Assembly (NCBI RefSeq): GCF_015160855.1
Contig: NZ_CP063373.1
Coordinates: 434,001 to 498,000 of the forward strand
Source: Streptomyces ferrugineus
GTDB taxonomy: Bacteria; Actinomycetota; Actinomycetes; Streptomycetales; Streptomycetaceae
Reading direction: 5' to 3'
Length of the DNA: 64,000 nt
Made by a program: the position numbers and the translations under genes. Positions 25,239 through 33,181 of this stretch are shown here, piece by piece (the first letter of the stretch is position 1; every line of letters begins with the position of its first letter). The notes under the pieces were generated by a model that was not told the DNA's origin, did not search any database, and saw only the letters and a program-made list of their open reading frames with translations.

Positions 25239-25412
25239 GTGACGGGTCAGCGGCCGGAACAGGACGCGCGCTTAGCTTGCCGGGGTTGCCGGGGGCGTGG
25301 TTGGAAACGCGTCAGCTCGCGTACAGCGCTGGCGCTCTCCACCGTCAACGACCGTGCCCGTGCCGCATCGAAGCGACGGTGCCTCGACTGCGACGGCACC
25401 GGCAGGGAGTGA
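25239..25412 (+). CDS. Small zinc-ribbon protein with DnaJ-like CxxCxGxG repeats
   Basis: A 57-aa peptide from GTG 25239 behind GGAAGGGGG. It has two DnaJ-type knuckles, CRGCRGRGW and CLDCDGTGR, separated by about 27 residues, which should bind one zinc ion. Similar minimal CxxCxGxG proteins are common in Streptomyces and have no proven function. Placed under two GntR-1 operators and just before the HATPase gene. Confidence 0.65.
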   Translation: MTGQRPEQDARLACRGCRGRGWKRVSSRTALALSTVNDRARAASKRRCLDCDGTGRE

Positions 25413-25418
25413 GCACGG

Positions 25419-25856
25419 ATGGCCTACACAATCGACCGCCACCCGGGCCCGGACGCACCGCGACTCGGAGCGATGGTCTTGCATCCCATCGCGGAGTCCG
25501 TGCCGCGGGCCAGGCGCTGGTTCCAGAAGTTCATCGCCCCGTACAACCCGGCCTGCTCGGTCGACGACTGCGCACTGATGATCTCCGAGTTGGTCACCAA
25601 CGCCATCGTCTACGGACGATCTGATGATCCGTGGGTCGTGCGGGTGGAGTGGTTCCGTGAGGGAGCTTCGCTGCGCGTGGAGGTGCACAATCCCGGATTC
25701 CCGGCGAGTGTGCGCGTGCGCCGGCCGGACGCCAACGACGCGCATGGCCGTGGTCTCCTCCTGGTCGACTCCATCGCCGACTCGTGGCACTCCGGCCCGA
25801 GCCCCTTCGGCGGTACGGTCGTATCTTTTGTGATGGCCGATGCCTGGCCGTCTTGA
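25419..25856 (+). CDS. HATPase_c protein of the RsbW/anti-sigma kinase type
   Basis: A 145-aa single-domain ATP-binding protein. The N box reads CALMISELVTNAIVYG, the G1 box is weak but PDANDAHGRGLLLVDSIADS gives the G2 region, and FGGTVVSFVM ends the fold. Streptomyces encode many such RsbW-like proteins that may bind sigma factors or phosphorylate partners. ATG 25419 begins 6 bp after the zinc-ribbon stop, so the two genes form one unit. No cognate sigma or anti-anti-sigma gene is in the element. Confidence 0.8.
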   Translation: MAYTIDRHPGPDAPRLGAMVLHPIAESVPRARRWFQKFIAPYNPACSVDDCALMISELVTNAIVYGRSDDPWVVRVEWFREGASLRVEVHNPGFPASVRVRRPDANDAHGRGLLLVDSIADSWHSGPSPFGGTVVSFVMADAWPS

Positions 25857-25897
25857 TGCCCAACCCGGTCTGTTCTGACCTTCGAAGTGTCGCTAGT

Positions 25898-25914
25898 CTG
25901 GTTGACCAGTTGAC
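25898..25914. promoter_or_regulatory. Operator candidate upstream of the KorSA-type repressor
   Basis: CTGGTTGAC (25898-25906) followed by CAGTTGAC (25907-25914) form a direct repeat 27 bp before the repressor start. The half-site is the same as CAGGTTGAC/GTCAACCTG found three times before the transfer genes (26703-26770), supporting autoregulation. Confidence 0.55.
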
Positions 25915-25940
25915 TTGGCCAATCTCGACAGGCGGCGTTC

Positions 25941-26669
25941 ATGGCGTATGAGGTGGAGGCACCGAAGTACGTTCGCCTCGCGCAGACGATTCAGCGTCGC
26001 ATCGAGGACGGCACGTATCCGCCGGGCACCCGCGTTCCCAGTGAGAACCAGCTGGTGCAAGCCTTCGGGATGTCCCGCCCGACCGTCGTACGGGCGCTGG
26101 AGCTGCTGAAGCGTGACGGTTGGCTGGAGTCCCGGCAGGGCTACGGCACGATCGTGCGTGGCCGCCCGGCCGCCGCCGAGCAGAGGGACCGTCGGGGTCG
26201 TGAGGCGCTGGAGCGCGATGAGTCGTTGACCTCAGGACGCCTTGTCGAGGTCGGCCAGGTTCCGGTGCCCGCCCGCGTCGCTTCCGCGCTCGGGCTGCCC
26301 AAGCGGACCAAGGTACTTGTGCGCCGGTTCCTCGTCGAAGCGGATGGCGAAGCTGTCGAGCTGGTCTCGTCGTACTTCCCCGCCGGCCTGGTCGATGGCA
26401 CTGAGTTGGACAGTCCTGAGGCTTTGAGCAGCAGCCCTCGTGAGCACCTGGAAGCCCGGAAGAAGATCCGCTTCGATCACGTCACGGAACGGGTCTCGGC
26501 TCGACTGCCGGAAAGCGACGAAGCCGAGCTGCTCGACCTGTCAGAGGGCATGCCTGTCCTGAGTGTCCTAGTCATCGCCTGTGACGCCTCCGGGCAGGCG
26601 CTACAAGTCTCTGACGTGTTGCTTCCTGCCGATCGTCAGGAACTTGAAGACACATATCGCTTGAACTGA
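25941..26669 (+). CDS. KorSA-type GntR/HutC repressor of AICE transfer and replication
   Basis: A 242-aa protein with a winged helix (PKYVRLAQTIQRRIEDGTYP, SENQLVQAFGMSRPTVVRAL) and UTRA domain (LVRRFLVEADGEAVELVSSY, VLSVLVIACDASGQALQVSD). In pSAM2 the KorSA repressor keeps the element integrated by silencing pra and transfer genes. This gene has the matching place, just upstream of the tra/spd/rep block. Its likely operators (GTCAACCTG half-sites) lie both before it and before the following operon. ATG 25941. Confidence 0.85.
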   Translation: MAYEVEAPKYVRLAQTIQRRIEDGTYPPGTRVPSENQLVQAFGMSRPTVVRALELLKRDGWLESRQGYGTIVRGRPAAAEQRDRRGREALERDESLTSGRLVEVGQVPVPARVASALGLPKRTKVLVRRFLVEADGEAVELVSSYFPAGLVDGTELDSPEALSSSPREHLEARKKIRFDHVTERVSARLPESDEAELLDLSEGMPVLSVLVIACDASGQALQVSDVLLPADRQELEDTYRLN

Positions 26670-26702
26670 GCCTCGTTCGGGGCCAGTTCCCCTCAATCTC
26701 CA

Positions 26703-26770
26703 CTTGACAAGTCAACCTGGCATCCCTAGCTTCGAACTTGCTAAGTCAACCTGTCAGGTGGCAGGTTGAC
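26703..26770. promoter_or_regulatory. Operator cluster before the AICE transfer operon
   Basis: TTGAC-AA-GTCAA (26704-26715) is a dyad. GTCAACCTG occurs at 26711-26719 and 26745-26753, and its reverse complement CAGGTTGAC at 26762-26770, giving a perfect 9-bp-arm inverted repeat with an 8-bp spacer. The cluster lies just before the ribosome site of the gene at 26797. It should bind the KorSA-type repressor. Confidence 0.65.
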
Positions 26771-26796
26771 CGACTTCCGAAGAAGGAGAAATCCCT

Positions 26797-27147
26797 GTGC
26801 GTGTGATCCGCATCGACACCTCGGCCGCGACGATCCTGCTCACCGAAGCCCCGGCACCGAAGGTGCGTGATCGGCAGACCGGTGAGATCGCCAAGGACGC
26901 CGTCAGCGGTGAGGCACTGATGACGGTCGGCGTCGTCTTCATCGACGAGGGCGACTCGTCATTGATCCAGGTCACCATCCCCGAGAGTGGTGTGACGGAC
27001 GGCCTGACCGTCGGGGCGCCCGTCTCGCTGCCGGGGCTCATCGCCCGTCCGTGGGAGAGCGTGTTCAATGGCCAGCAGCGGCACGGCATCGCCTACCGGG
27101 CCACCGCCATCGCTCCGGGCGCCTTCCAGATGGCTCAGGCGGGTTGA
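26797..27147 (+). CDS. Conserved small AICE protein upstream of TraB
   Basis: A 116-aa protein, GTG 26797 behind GAAGGAGA. It reads as a beta-rich soluble domain (MRVIRIDTSAATILLTEAPA, GEALMTVGVVFIDEGDSS, GVTDGLTVGAPVSLPGL). Homologues of this kind sit between korSA and the tra gene in many Streptomyces AICEs. The place corresponds to the pra region of pSAM2, but I see no basis to call it the replication activator. Its stop overlaps the TraB start (TTGA). Confidence 0.6.
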   Translation: MRVIRIDTSAATILLTEAPAPKVRDRQTGEIAKDAVSGEALMTVGVVFIDEGDSSLIQVTIPESGVTDGLTVGAPVSLPGLIARPWESVFNGQQRHGIAYRATAIAPGAFQMAQAG

Positions 27148-28526
27148 TCGACGTGACCGACCTGGTGACGGTGGCCGAGCTGGGCGGGGCACTCGCTGCG
27201 ATAGGCGGCGCGGCCTTCGCCCGACACGCCCACCCGGCGGCGTACTGGTCCACGGTCGGACTGCCGGTCTCGGTGGTCCGGCTGCTGGCCTCGTACTCCT
27301 CGACGATGGACGCGTGCGGCCTGACGGTCGAGCCGTCCCGTTGGCGGGCACTCGCCGTGAGGGCGACTACCCGTCGTGAGGTGCGACCTGTCCCGCCTCG
27401 GCGGGGTCTGATCCGGCCCACCTCGACCGGCCTGCGGCTCCGGCTTCGCCTGGCCCCGGGCCAGGAGCCGGCGGACCTGGCGGCCTCGGCCGAACGCCTC
27501 CGGCACGCCTGGGGCGTACACGCCGTGTACTTCCGTGACATCAAGCCTGGTGTCGTCGAACTGCGACTCGTCGGCTTCGATGTCCTGAGGAAGGTCCGGA
27601 TGCCTCGCCGGACCGAAAGTGGCCCCCTCCGGGTGCCGGTGGCTCTGCGGGAGGACGCGACCGCGTTCGTACGCGACTACCGCGCCGTACCGCACGAACT
27701 AGTCCTCGGCGCCACGCTGTCCGGCAAGTCCATGTACCTGCGCAATCTGCTCACTGGTCTGGCCTCTCAACCGGTGGTGCTGGTCGGGGTCGACTGCAAA
27801 CGAGGGGTTGAGCTGGCGCCGTTCGCTCCGCGGCTTTCCGCGCTGGCGACCGAACCGGCACAGGCGGCCGAGCTGCTGCCCGTCCTCGTGAAGGAAATGG
27901 AGGACCGCTACGACTTGATCAAGGCCCGACAGGGCATCGCACCCGGCACACCGGATGAGCTGATCGCCTCGGACATCTGGGGCCTGCCCGAGAGTGAACG
28001 CCCCGCACCGCTCGTCCTGTTCATCGACGAGGTGGCCGAACTCTTCCTCGTCGCCACGCGGAAGGAGGAGGAGCGGCGGGACGAGATGGTCACCCAGCTC
28101 ATCCGCCTCGCTCAGCTCGGCCGGGCAGCTGGCATCTACTTGGAGGTCTGCGGCCAGCGCTTCGGCGCCGAGCTGGGTAAGGGAGCCACGATGCTCCGGG
28201 CTCAGCTCACCGGCCGTGTCTGTCACCGAGTCAACGACGAAGCCTCCGCCAAGATGGCGCTCGGCGACATGGCCCCCGAAGCCGTCATCGCGGCCTGCGC
28301 CATCGCCTCCGAGCTGCCCGGCCTGGCCGTGGTCGGCGATACGTCCGGCGGCTGGTCGCGCATCCGCACTCCGTATCTCTCGCTCACCGACGCTGCGGCC
28401 ACCTGCCGCGATACGGCTCACCTCGCCCCCGACGTACCGGCGCTCGCACCCTTCCGTCCGTACGTCCCGCCTGTGGCCGTCAAGGGCGCTGGGCCCGTAC
28501 CAACCCCGCGCCCGGTCACCGAGTAG
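27144..28526 (+). CDS. TraB/TraSA FtsK-SpoIIIE-like DNA translocase
   Basis: The single conjugation ATPase of AICEs: a hexameric pump that moves double-stranded element DNA into the recipient. Walker A GATLSGKS is at about residues 189-196 and Walker B PLVLFIDEVAELF at about 289-301, with QLIRLAQLGRAAGIYLEVCG and QRFGAELGKG downstream, as in FtsK. The N-terminus has only one short hydrophobic stretch. The TTG start overlaps the upstream stop (TTGA); GTG 27153 is the alternative. About 460 aa, normal for TraSA. The DNA target (clt repeats) is not evident to me. Confidence 0.88.
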   Translation: MIDVTDLVTVAELGGALAAIGGAAFARHAHPAAYWSTVGLPVSVVRLLASYSSTMDACGLTVEPSRWRALAVRATTRREVRPVPPRRGLIRPTSTGLRLRLRLAPGQEPADLAASAERLRHAWGVHAVYFRDIKPGVVELRLVGFDVLRKVRMPRRTESGPLRVPVALREDATAFVRDYRAVPHELVLGATLSGKSMYLRNLLTGLASQPVVLVGVDCKRGVELAPFAPRLSALATEPAQAAELLPVLVKEMEDRYDLIKARQGIAPGTPDELIASDIWGLPESERPAPLVLFIDEVAELFLVATRKEEERRDEMVTQLIRLAQLGRAAGIYLEVCGQRFGAELGKGATMLRAQLTGRVCHRVNDEASAKMALGDMAPEAVIAACAIASELPGLAVVGDTSGGWSRIRTPYLSLTDAAATCRDTAHLAPDVPALAPFRPYVPPVAVKGAGPVPTPRPVTE

Positions 28527-28609
28527 CCGTACCTGCCCCCAAGGTCGGCGCGGCCGTCCCGCGCCAAGTCCCTACCCCCTCCATGCCTGAATCCGGAAGG
28601 AGTGGCGCC

Positions 28610-29266
28610 GTGCGTGCCCTGCCCGTCCGCGTAGACGCCGTGCTCGTCCAGGCGTTGATCGCCGCCGCGCTGTCCTTCGCCCACCTGCAGGACCTGGCCT
28701 CGGCCGCCGGACAGCACGGCTGGAAGGCGTGGGCCTACCCGGTCTCCGTCGACCTGCTGATGGTGGCGGCTTGGCGGCGGCTCCGCTCCGGTGAAGCGAA
28801 GGCGGCCGGGTGGTGCTGGTTCCTCGTGGCGCTGATTGCCTCGCTCGGCGCCAACGTCGCCACCGCCGGCCTGCTCGACCTGCACGACGTGCCGCCCTGG
28901 CTGCGGATCCTCGTCGCAGGCTGGCCCGCCGTCGCCTTCCTCGGAGGCACCCTCCTCGCCCACGGATCACCGAAGCCGAACCCGGCTCCCGAGCCAAGGC
29001 CCGAACCGCCCTCAACGGCAGCAGCACCAGAACTCATCGCCACCGAGGCCGAACCGCCCTCAACTGCGGTCGAACTACCCGCGACCGAAACGGAGTCGGC
29101 TCCATCGCCTCCGACCCCGGTGCCGCCGGCCCTCGTCGCCCTGGCCCGCAAGGTCGCCGACGAACACCGCGCCCGGACCGGAACCCCCATCGACACATCG
29201 ACACTTCGCGCCCGGCTTGGCGTACCGATGCCGCTCGCCGAAGCCATCGCAACCCAACTCAACTGA
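28610..29266 (+). CDS. SpdB-like membrane protein (DUF2637)
   Basis: A 218-aa protein with three to four membrane segments (VLVQALIAAALSFAHLQDLA, VSVDLLMVAA, WCWFLVALIASLGANVATAG, ILVAGWPAVAFLGGTLLA) typical of DUF2637/SpdB proteins. They help spread the element through the recipient mycelium after TraB entry. A Pro/Glu/Thr-rich linker (about residues 120-165) leads to a C-terminal helix-turn-helix-like end, ARTGTPIDTSTLRARLGVPM. GTG 28610 is chosen because GGAAGGA precedes it; ATG 28583 has no ribosome site. Confidence 0.8.
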   Translation: MRALPVRVDAVLVQALIAAALSFAHLQDLASAAGQHGWKAWAYPVSVDLLMVAAWRRLRSGEAKAAGWCWFLVALIASLGANVATAGLLDLHDVPPWLRILVAGWPAVAFLGGTLLAHGSPKPNPAPEPRPEPPSTAAAPELIATEAEPPSTAVELPATETESAPSPPTPVPPALVALARKVADEHRARTGTPIDTSTLRARLGVPMPLAEAIATQLN

Positions 29267-29285
29267 CCCCGGAGGACTTTCCACC

Positions 29286-29477
29286 GTGCGACCGTCCACG
29301 CTCCGCGCCCTCAAGCGGGCCGCCGAGCTGACTCGACAGAACCGCCTCACCGAAGCCGTGCTGATCGCCGAGCCGGTCATCCTCGCCGCCGACAGCTACG
29401 AGGGCGACGAGATCTTGCGCTGGCTCGCCGACCACGTCACCGACTTCACAGGCGAGACCGAGAAGGAGAACCCCTGA
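29286..29477 (+). CDS. Small AICE hypothetical protein
   Basis: A 63-aa mostly helical peptide, GTG 29286 after GGAGG. It reads VRPSTLRALKRAAELTRQNR then LTEAVLIAEPVILAADSYEG. Not recognised. Its stop codon overlaps the next ATG by one base, so it is translated with the spread genes. Confidence 0.6.
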   Translation: MRPSTLRALKRAAELTRQNRLTEAVLIAEPVILAADSYEGDEILRWLADHVTDFTGETEKENP

Positions 29478-29668
29478 TGCCCACCAATCCTCGCTTCCGC
29501 CGAGTCGTGCGCATCGGCCCCGTCCAGGTCGGCACCTACAACGACAGCCGGGGCCGCGAGAAGCACACCGCCGCCTGCACCGCTCCGCGATGCGGCTTCT
29601 CGACCGACTACGACAGCCGGGCCGCCGCCGAGCTGGCCGCCCGTACGCACCGCTGCCGCGTCCGCTGA
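29477..29668 (+). CDS. Mobile-element transfer protein (SpdA-type)
   Basis: A 63-aa basic protein matching the short 'mobile element transfer protein' of Streptomyces AICEs. It has NPRFRRVVRIGPVQVGTYND, KHTAACTAPRCGFSTDYDSR and AAAELAARTHRC. Three cysteines and a histidine near the end could bind zinc (CTAPRC and HRC). It is part of the spread operon and helps intramycelial movement by an unknown mechanism. Confidence 0.75.
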   Translation: MPTNPRFRRVVRIGPVQVGTYNDSRGREKHTAACTAPRCGFSTDYDSRAAAELAARTHRCRVR

Positions 29669-29685
29669 CCCGCAGAGGAGATCCC

Positions 29686-29880
29686 GTGACCGTCTCGCTC
29701 CCGCTCGTCTTCGTCCTGGGCGTCATCGCCTGGGCCGCGATCAAGTTCCTCGGCGTCCGCCTCTGGGTCGCCGTCGTGATCGCGCTGTTCGGCTTCTGGC
29801 TCTCGCACACCGTCCTCGCCCCGGCCATCGAATCCGGCACCCGCACCGGGGTCGACGTCGTCAACGGCACCCACAAGTGA
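29686..29880 (+). CDS. Small two-segment membrane protein of the spread operon
   Basis: A 64-aa protein, GTG 29686 behind GAGGAG. Two hydrophobic segments (LPLVFVLGVIAWAAIKFLGV and LWVAVVIALFGFWLSHTVL) fill most of it. Small Spd-like membrane proteins of this size are usual here in pSAM2-type elements. Confidence 0.7.
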   Translation: MTVSLPLVFVLGVIAWAAIKFLGVRLWVAVVIALFGFWLSHTVLAPAIESGTRTGVDVVNGTHK

Positions 29881-29894
29881 CAAGGAGTCCCGCG

Positions 29895-30158
29895 ATGTTC
29901 CGCCCCAAGCTGCCCGACACCCCGCCCGTCCCGAGCATCACCACGCACATCCCGCAAGACCACGCACCCGCCCCGGCTACTCCCGCCGGCCGCCCGGTCG
30001 CCCCGTTCGTAGGTGTCGGGGTCGGCGCGGTCGCCGCGGTGGTCGTCGTCGGCGTCGTGCTCACCGCGCTGCTGGCGGCCGTCGCCGTCACGGCCGTGTC
30101 CGTGGCCATCTCCGCCGTAGTCCTGCGCTCCCTCGCCAGCAGCACGAGCAGGCGCTGA
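29895..30158 (+). CDS. SpdD-like membrane protein
   Basis: An 87-aa protein with a proline-rich N-terminus (PKLPDTPPVPS, PAPATPAGRPVAP) and a single long Val/Ala hydrophobic stretch, FVGVGVGAVAAVVVVGVVL and onward. It resembles SpdD of Streptomyces plasmids, a spread protein. ATG 29895 follows AAGGAG. Confidence 0.7.
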   Translation: MFRPKLPDTPPVPSITTHIPQDHAPAPATPAGRPVAPFVGVGVGAVAAVVVVGVVLTALLAAVAVTAVSVAISAVVLRSLASSTSRR

Positions 30159-30250
30159 CCGGCCGCCGGGGCGGCAACAACGCCGCCAAGCATCCCGCCG
30201 CCCCGGGGCCGTCCTTCCCAACCGCAGAACAGCCGAAAGGAAGTCCCATC

Positions 30251-31597
30251 ATCACCCGGCAGACTCCGCCCCCGCTGGCGGAACTCTCTATGCTGGCCTC
30301 CCTCGGCACCATGCCCGAGCTGGCCCACCAACTCTCCGGCCTGGGCGGCTGCACTCACCCCATCCGCCTCGACGGCCACCGCACGGAGTACGCGGTAAGT
30401 GAGGTAACCGGCGAGATCGGCAACGTCCTCCGCCACCTGGACTCCGCCACCCTCCCCGCCGGTCACCTCCTTGTCCGCTGCAACAACCGCCGTGCCACGC
30501 GCTGCACCGCCTGCGCCGAGACCTACCGTCGCGACACCTATCAGCTGATCACCGCCGGGCTACGCGGCGGCAAGGGCACGTCGGAACGGGTTGCCGCGCA
30601 CCCGCGCGTCTTCGCTACCTTCACCGCTCCGGGCTTCGGCCCGGTCCACAACCGCCCGAGCGGCGGCGGGGCCTGCCGCTGCGGCATCCGCCACAACGAG
30701 CAGGACCCAGCCCTCGGCACACCCCTCAACCCCAACACATACGACTACGAAGCGGCCGTGCTCTGGAACGCGCATGCCGGTGCCCTGTGGCGGCGCTTCT
30801 CGATCTACCTCCGCCGGGAAGTCGCCAAGCGCGCCGGCCTCACCCAACGGGCCTTCCGCGATCACGCGCGGATCTCCTTCGCGAAGGTGGCCGAGTACCA
30901 GAAGCGCGGAGCCGTCCACTTCCACGCCGTCATCCGCCTCGACGGCCCTGAGGGAGGCGACACCTCCCCTCCGGCTTGGGCTAAGGCCGAGCTGCTCACC
31001 GACGCCATCCGGGCCGCCGCCACCGCAGCACGCATCGGGGGACCGGAAGTCGATGGCCGGACACACAGCTTCGCCTTCGGCCGCCAACTCGACGTTCGCC
31101 CGATCCGCTCCGCCGACTTCGACGGCGACCAGGAGCTGACCGAGCGAGCAGTAGCGGCGTACATCGCTAAGTACGCCACCAAGGGCGCTGAGACGGCGAC
31201 CGGCACCCTGGACCGGCCCATCCGCTTCCTCGCCGAGCTGGCCCAAGCCGGGATCACCGACCACGCCCAGCGGATGATCCGCACCGCGTGGACCCTTGGC
31301 GCACGCCCCGAGCTGGCAGAACTCCGCCTCCGGGCCTGGGCCCACATGCTCGGCTTCCGCGGCCACTTCTCCACCAAGTCCCGCCGCTACTCCACCACGC
31401 TCGGCGCCCTTCGTGACGCCCGTGCCGACTGGCGCCGAGCCCAGGCCACGCCCCCGACCGCCCCGCAGGACGGCGAAACCACGCTCGTCCTCGCCCACTG
31501 GGTGTTCGCCGGAACCGGCCTCAGCAACGCCGAGACCTGGCTCGCGGCCTCACTCGAACCCGCCCCCGGAACGGAAGGAGAGCCCACACATGGCTGA
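30251..31597 (+). CDS. AICE replication initiator (RepSA-type), apparent ATC start
   Basis: Rolling-circle initiator of about 448 aa. It has a cysteine-rich region (RATRCTACAETY and ACRCGIRHNEQ), the HUH metal motif AVHFHAVIRLDG (H223, H225) and a catalytic-tyrosine helix YIAKYATKG (Y304/Y308). The only good ribosome site, GAAAGGAAG (30235-30243), is placed 7 bases before ATC 30251. The first in-frame ATG (30290) has none. Residues encoded from 30251 (TRQTPPPLAEL) look like the family N-terminus as I recall it. So the gene either uses an AUC start or lost its ATG. It nicks the element origin. Confidence 0.82.
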   Translation: MTRQTPPPLAELSMLASLGTMPELAHQLSGLGGCTHPIRLDGHRTEYAVSEVTGEIGNVLRHLDSATLPAGHLLVRCNNRRATRCTACAETYRRDTYQLITAGLRGGKGTSERVAAHPRVFATFTAPGFGPVHNRPSGGGACRCGIRHNEQDPALGTPLNPNTYDYEAAVLWNAHAGALWRRFSIYLRREVAKRAGLTQRAFRDHARISFAKVAEYQKRGAVHFHAVIRLDGPEGGDTSPPAWAKAELLTDAIRAAATAARIGGPEVDGRTHSFAFGRQLDVRPIRSADFDGDQELTERAVAAYIAKYATKGAETATGTLDRPIRFLAELAQAGITDHAQRMIRTAWTLGARPELAELRLRAWAHMLGFRGHFSTKSRRYSTTLGALRDARADWRRAQATPPTAPQDGETTLVLAHWVFAGTGLSNAETWLAASLEPAPGTEGEPTHG

Positions 31598-31823
31598 GCC
31601 ACGAGCCACAGCGACTGTGCAGGACGTTGCCGATCAGTCCTTGGTCCTCCTGACCGTGGAAGAGACGGCTCGACGGCTGCGCATCGGCCGTACGACCTGC
31701 TTCCGGCTCGTACGTGCAGGAGAGATCGAGTCCGTCACGGTCGGGCGGCTGCGCCGAGTGCCCGCTGATGCCGTACCCGCCTACGTGGCAAAGCTCCGAC
31801 ACCGACCCGCTGAAGCGGCCTGA
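31590..31823 (+). CDS. Excisionase (Xis), MerR-like helix-turn-helix
   Basis: A 77-aa DNA-bending protein with the excisionase/HTH_17 pattern LLTVEETARRLRIGRTTCFR and LVRAGEIESVTVGRLRRVPA. ATG 31590 overlaps the Rep stop by 8 bp after GGAAGGAG. It helps the integrase excise the element from attL and attR. Confidence 0.88.
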   Translation: MAEPRATATVQDVADQSLVLLTVEETARRLRIGRTTCFRLVRAGEIESVTVGRLRRVPADAVPAYVAKLRHRPAEAA

Positions 31824-31833
31824 GGGGGACGTC

Positions 31834-33102
31834 ATGGCAGACAAGAAGCGCACTCGCCAGCCGAACGGGGCCTCGTCGATCTACTTCGGCAAGGACGGCA
31901 AGTGGCACGGACGAGTGACCGTTGGCGTCCGGGATGACGGCAAGCCGGACCGCCGCCACGTCGAGCGCAAGACCAAGGCAGAGGTCACCAAGGCAGTCCG
32001 CGAGATGGAGCGGGCACGGGATGACAAGAAGCTCAGGAAGCCGGGGCAGAGCTGGACGCTGCAAGCCTGGCTTGAGCACTGGGTCGAGAACATCGCCAAG
32101 CCGTACGTCTCTGAGAACACGTACGACGGCTACGAGGTTGACGTTCGCGTCCACCTGGTCCCCGGCCTGGGCGCCCACAAGCTCGACCGCCTGGAGCCCG
32201 AGCACCTCGAACGCTTCTACCGGAAGATGCAGGCGTCCGGGAGCTCCGCCGGCACCGCCCACCACGCCCACCGGACGATCCGGGTCGCCCTCGGTGAAGC
32301 CGTCCGACGTGGGCACGTGGCCACCAACGCGGCCGAGATCGCCAAGGCTCCCCGCCTGGAAGAGGAGGACATCGAGCCGTTCACGATCGAGGAGGTACAG
32401 AGCCTCCTCGTCGAGGCGGCCAAGCTCCGCAACAGCGCGCGCTGGGTCGTCGCCCTGGCGCTCGGCCTCCGCCAGGGGGAGGCGCTGGGCCTGCACTGGG
32501 AAGACGTCGACCTCGACGCCGGATACGCCCGCATCCGCAAGAACCGGCTCCGGCCCAAGTACGCCCACGGCTGCGACGGCGAACCCTGCGGGCGTAAGGC
32601 GGGCTACTGCCCGAAGCGTCAGCAGACCCGCCGCGAGCACAAGTCCACCAAGTCCCGCGCGGGCCGCCGAACCATCGGCCTGCCCGATCCGCTGATCAAG
32701 ATTCTCCGCCAGCACCAGGAAACGCAGGAACGGGAACGGATCGCGGCCGGTGCCGACTGGGAGGGCAAGGGGTATGTCTTCGCCTCGCCGGTCGGTGGGC
32801 CGCTGAGCCCGAACACCGACTTCCACGTCTGGAAGCGGCTGCTGCGGGACGCGGGCGTACGAGACGGCCGTCTCCATGACGCTCGCCACACCGCCGCGAC
32901 CGTACTCCTGATCCTCGGAGTCCCTGACGTCGTGATCGACTCGATCATGGGTTGGGAGCCCGGGGGAGCGGCTCGGATGCGGGCCCGGTACATGCACGTG
33001 ACCGGGACCATGCTCCGCAAGGTCGCCCAGCAAGTCGGAGACGCTCTCTGGGTGCCGCCCGGAACCGGCGGAGCTTTCGAAGCCGACGGAAAGTCCAACT
33101 GA
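31834..33102 (+). CDS. Site-specific tyrosine recombinase (integrase)
   Basis: A 422-aa integrase with an AP2-like N-terminal arm-binding region (SSIYFGKDGKWHGRVTVGVR), a SAM-like core-binding domain (about 70-160) and a catalytic domain. The catalytic Arg is in LALGLRQGEALGL, the HxxR box is LHDARHTAATV and the tyrosine is in RARYMHVTG. An inserted Cys-rich loop (CDGEPCGRKAGYC) is seen in many Streptomyces AICE integrases. ATG 31834 follows GAGGGGGA and lies 10 bp after xis. Integrates at tRNA-Ser 80 bp downstream. Confidence 0.93.
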   Translation: MADKKRTRQPNGASSIYFGKDGKWHGRVTVGVRDDGKPDRRHVERKTKAEVTKAVREMERARDDKKLRKPGQSWTLQAWLEHWVENIAKPYVSENTYDGYEVDVRVHLVPGLGAHKLDRLEPEHLERFYRKMQASGSSAGTAHHAHRTIRVALGEAVRRGHVATNAAEIAKAPRLEEEDIEPFTIEEVQSLLVEAAKLRNSARWVVALALGLRQGEALGLHWEDVDLDAGYARIRKNRLRPKYAHGCDGEPCGRKAGYCPKRQQTRREHKSTKSRAGRRTIGLPDPLIKILRQHQETQERERIAAGADWEGKGYVFASPVGGPLSPNTDFHVWKRLLRDAGVRDGRLHDARHTAATVLLILGVPDVVIDSIMGWEPGGAARMRARYMHVTGTMLRKVAQQVGDALWVPPGTGGAFEADGKSN

Positions 33103-33120
33103 GACGGAAACTGAGACGGA
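33100..33120. repeat. Right arm-type repeat of the AICE
   Basis: Identical to 17059-17079 and overlapping the last three bases of int. It contains TGAGACGGA twice. Likely integrase or Xis arm site of attP. Confidence 0.6.
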
Positions 33121-33124
33121 GAAC

Positions 33125-33162
33125 GTCGAAGGGCCCCACCGCGAACGGTGGGGCCCTTCGAC
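33125..33162 (+). terminator. Integrase terminator
   Basis: A perfect 17-bp stem (GTCGAAGGGCCCCACCG and its complement) with a CGAA tetraloop, 22 bp after the int stop. It separates int from the oppositely directed tRNA-Ser and would also stop tRNA transcription. Confidence 0.85.
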
Positions 33163-33181
33163 ATCGTGCCCGGTGAGGCAC

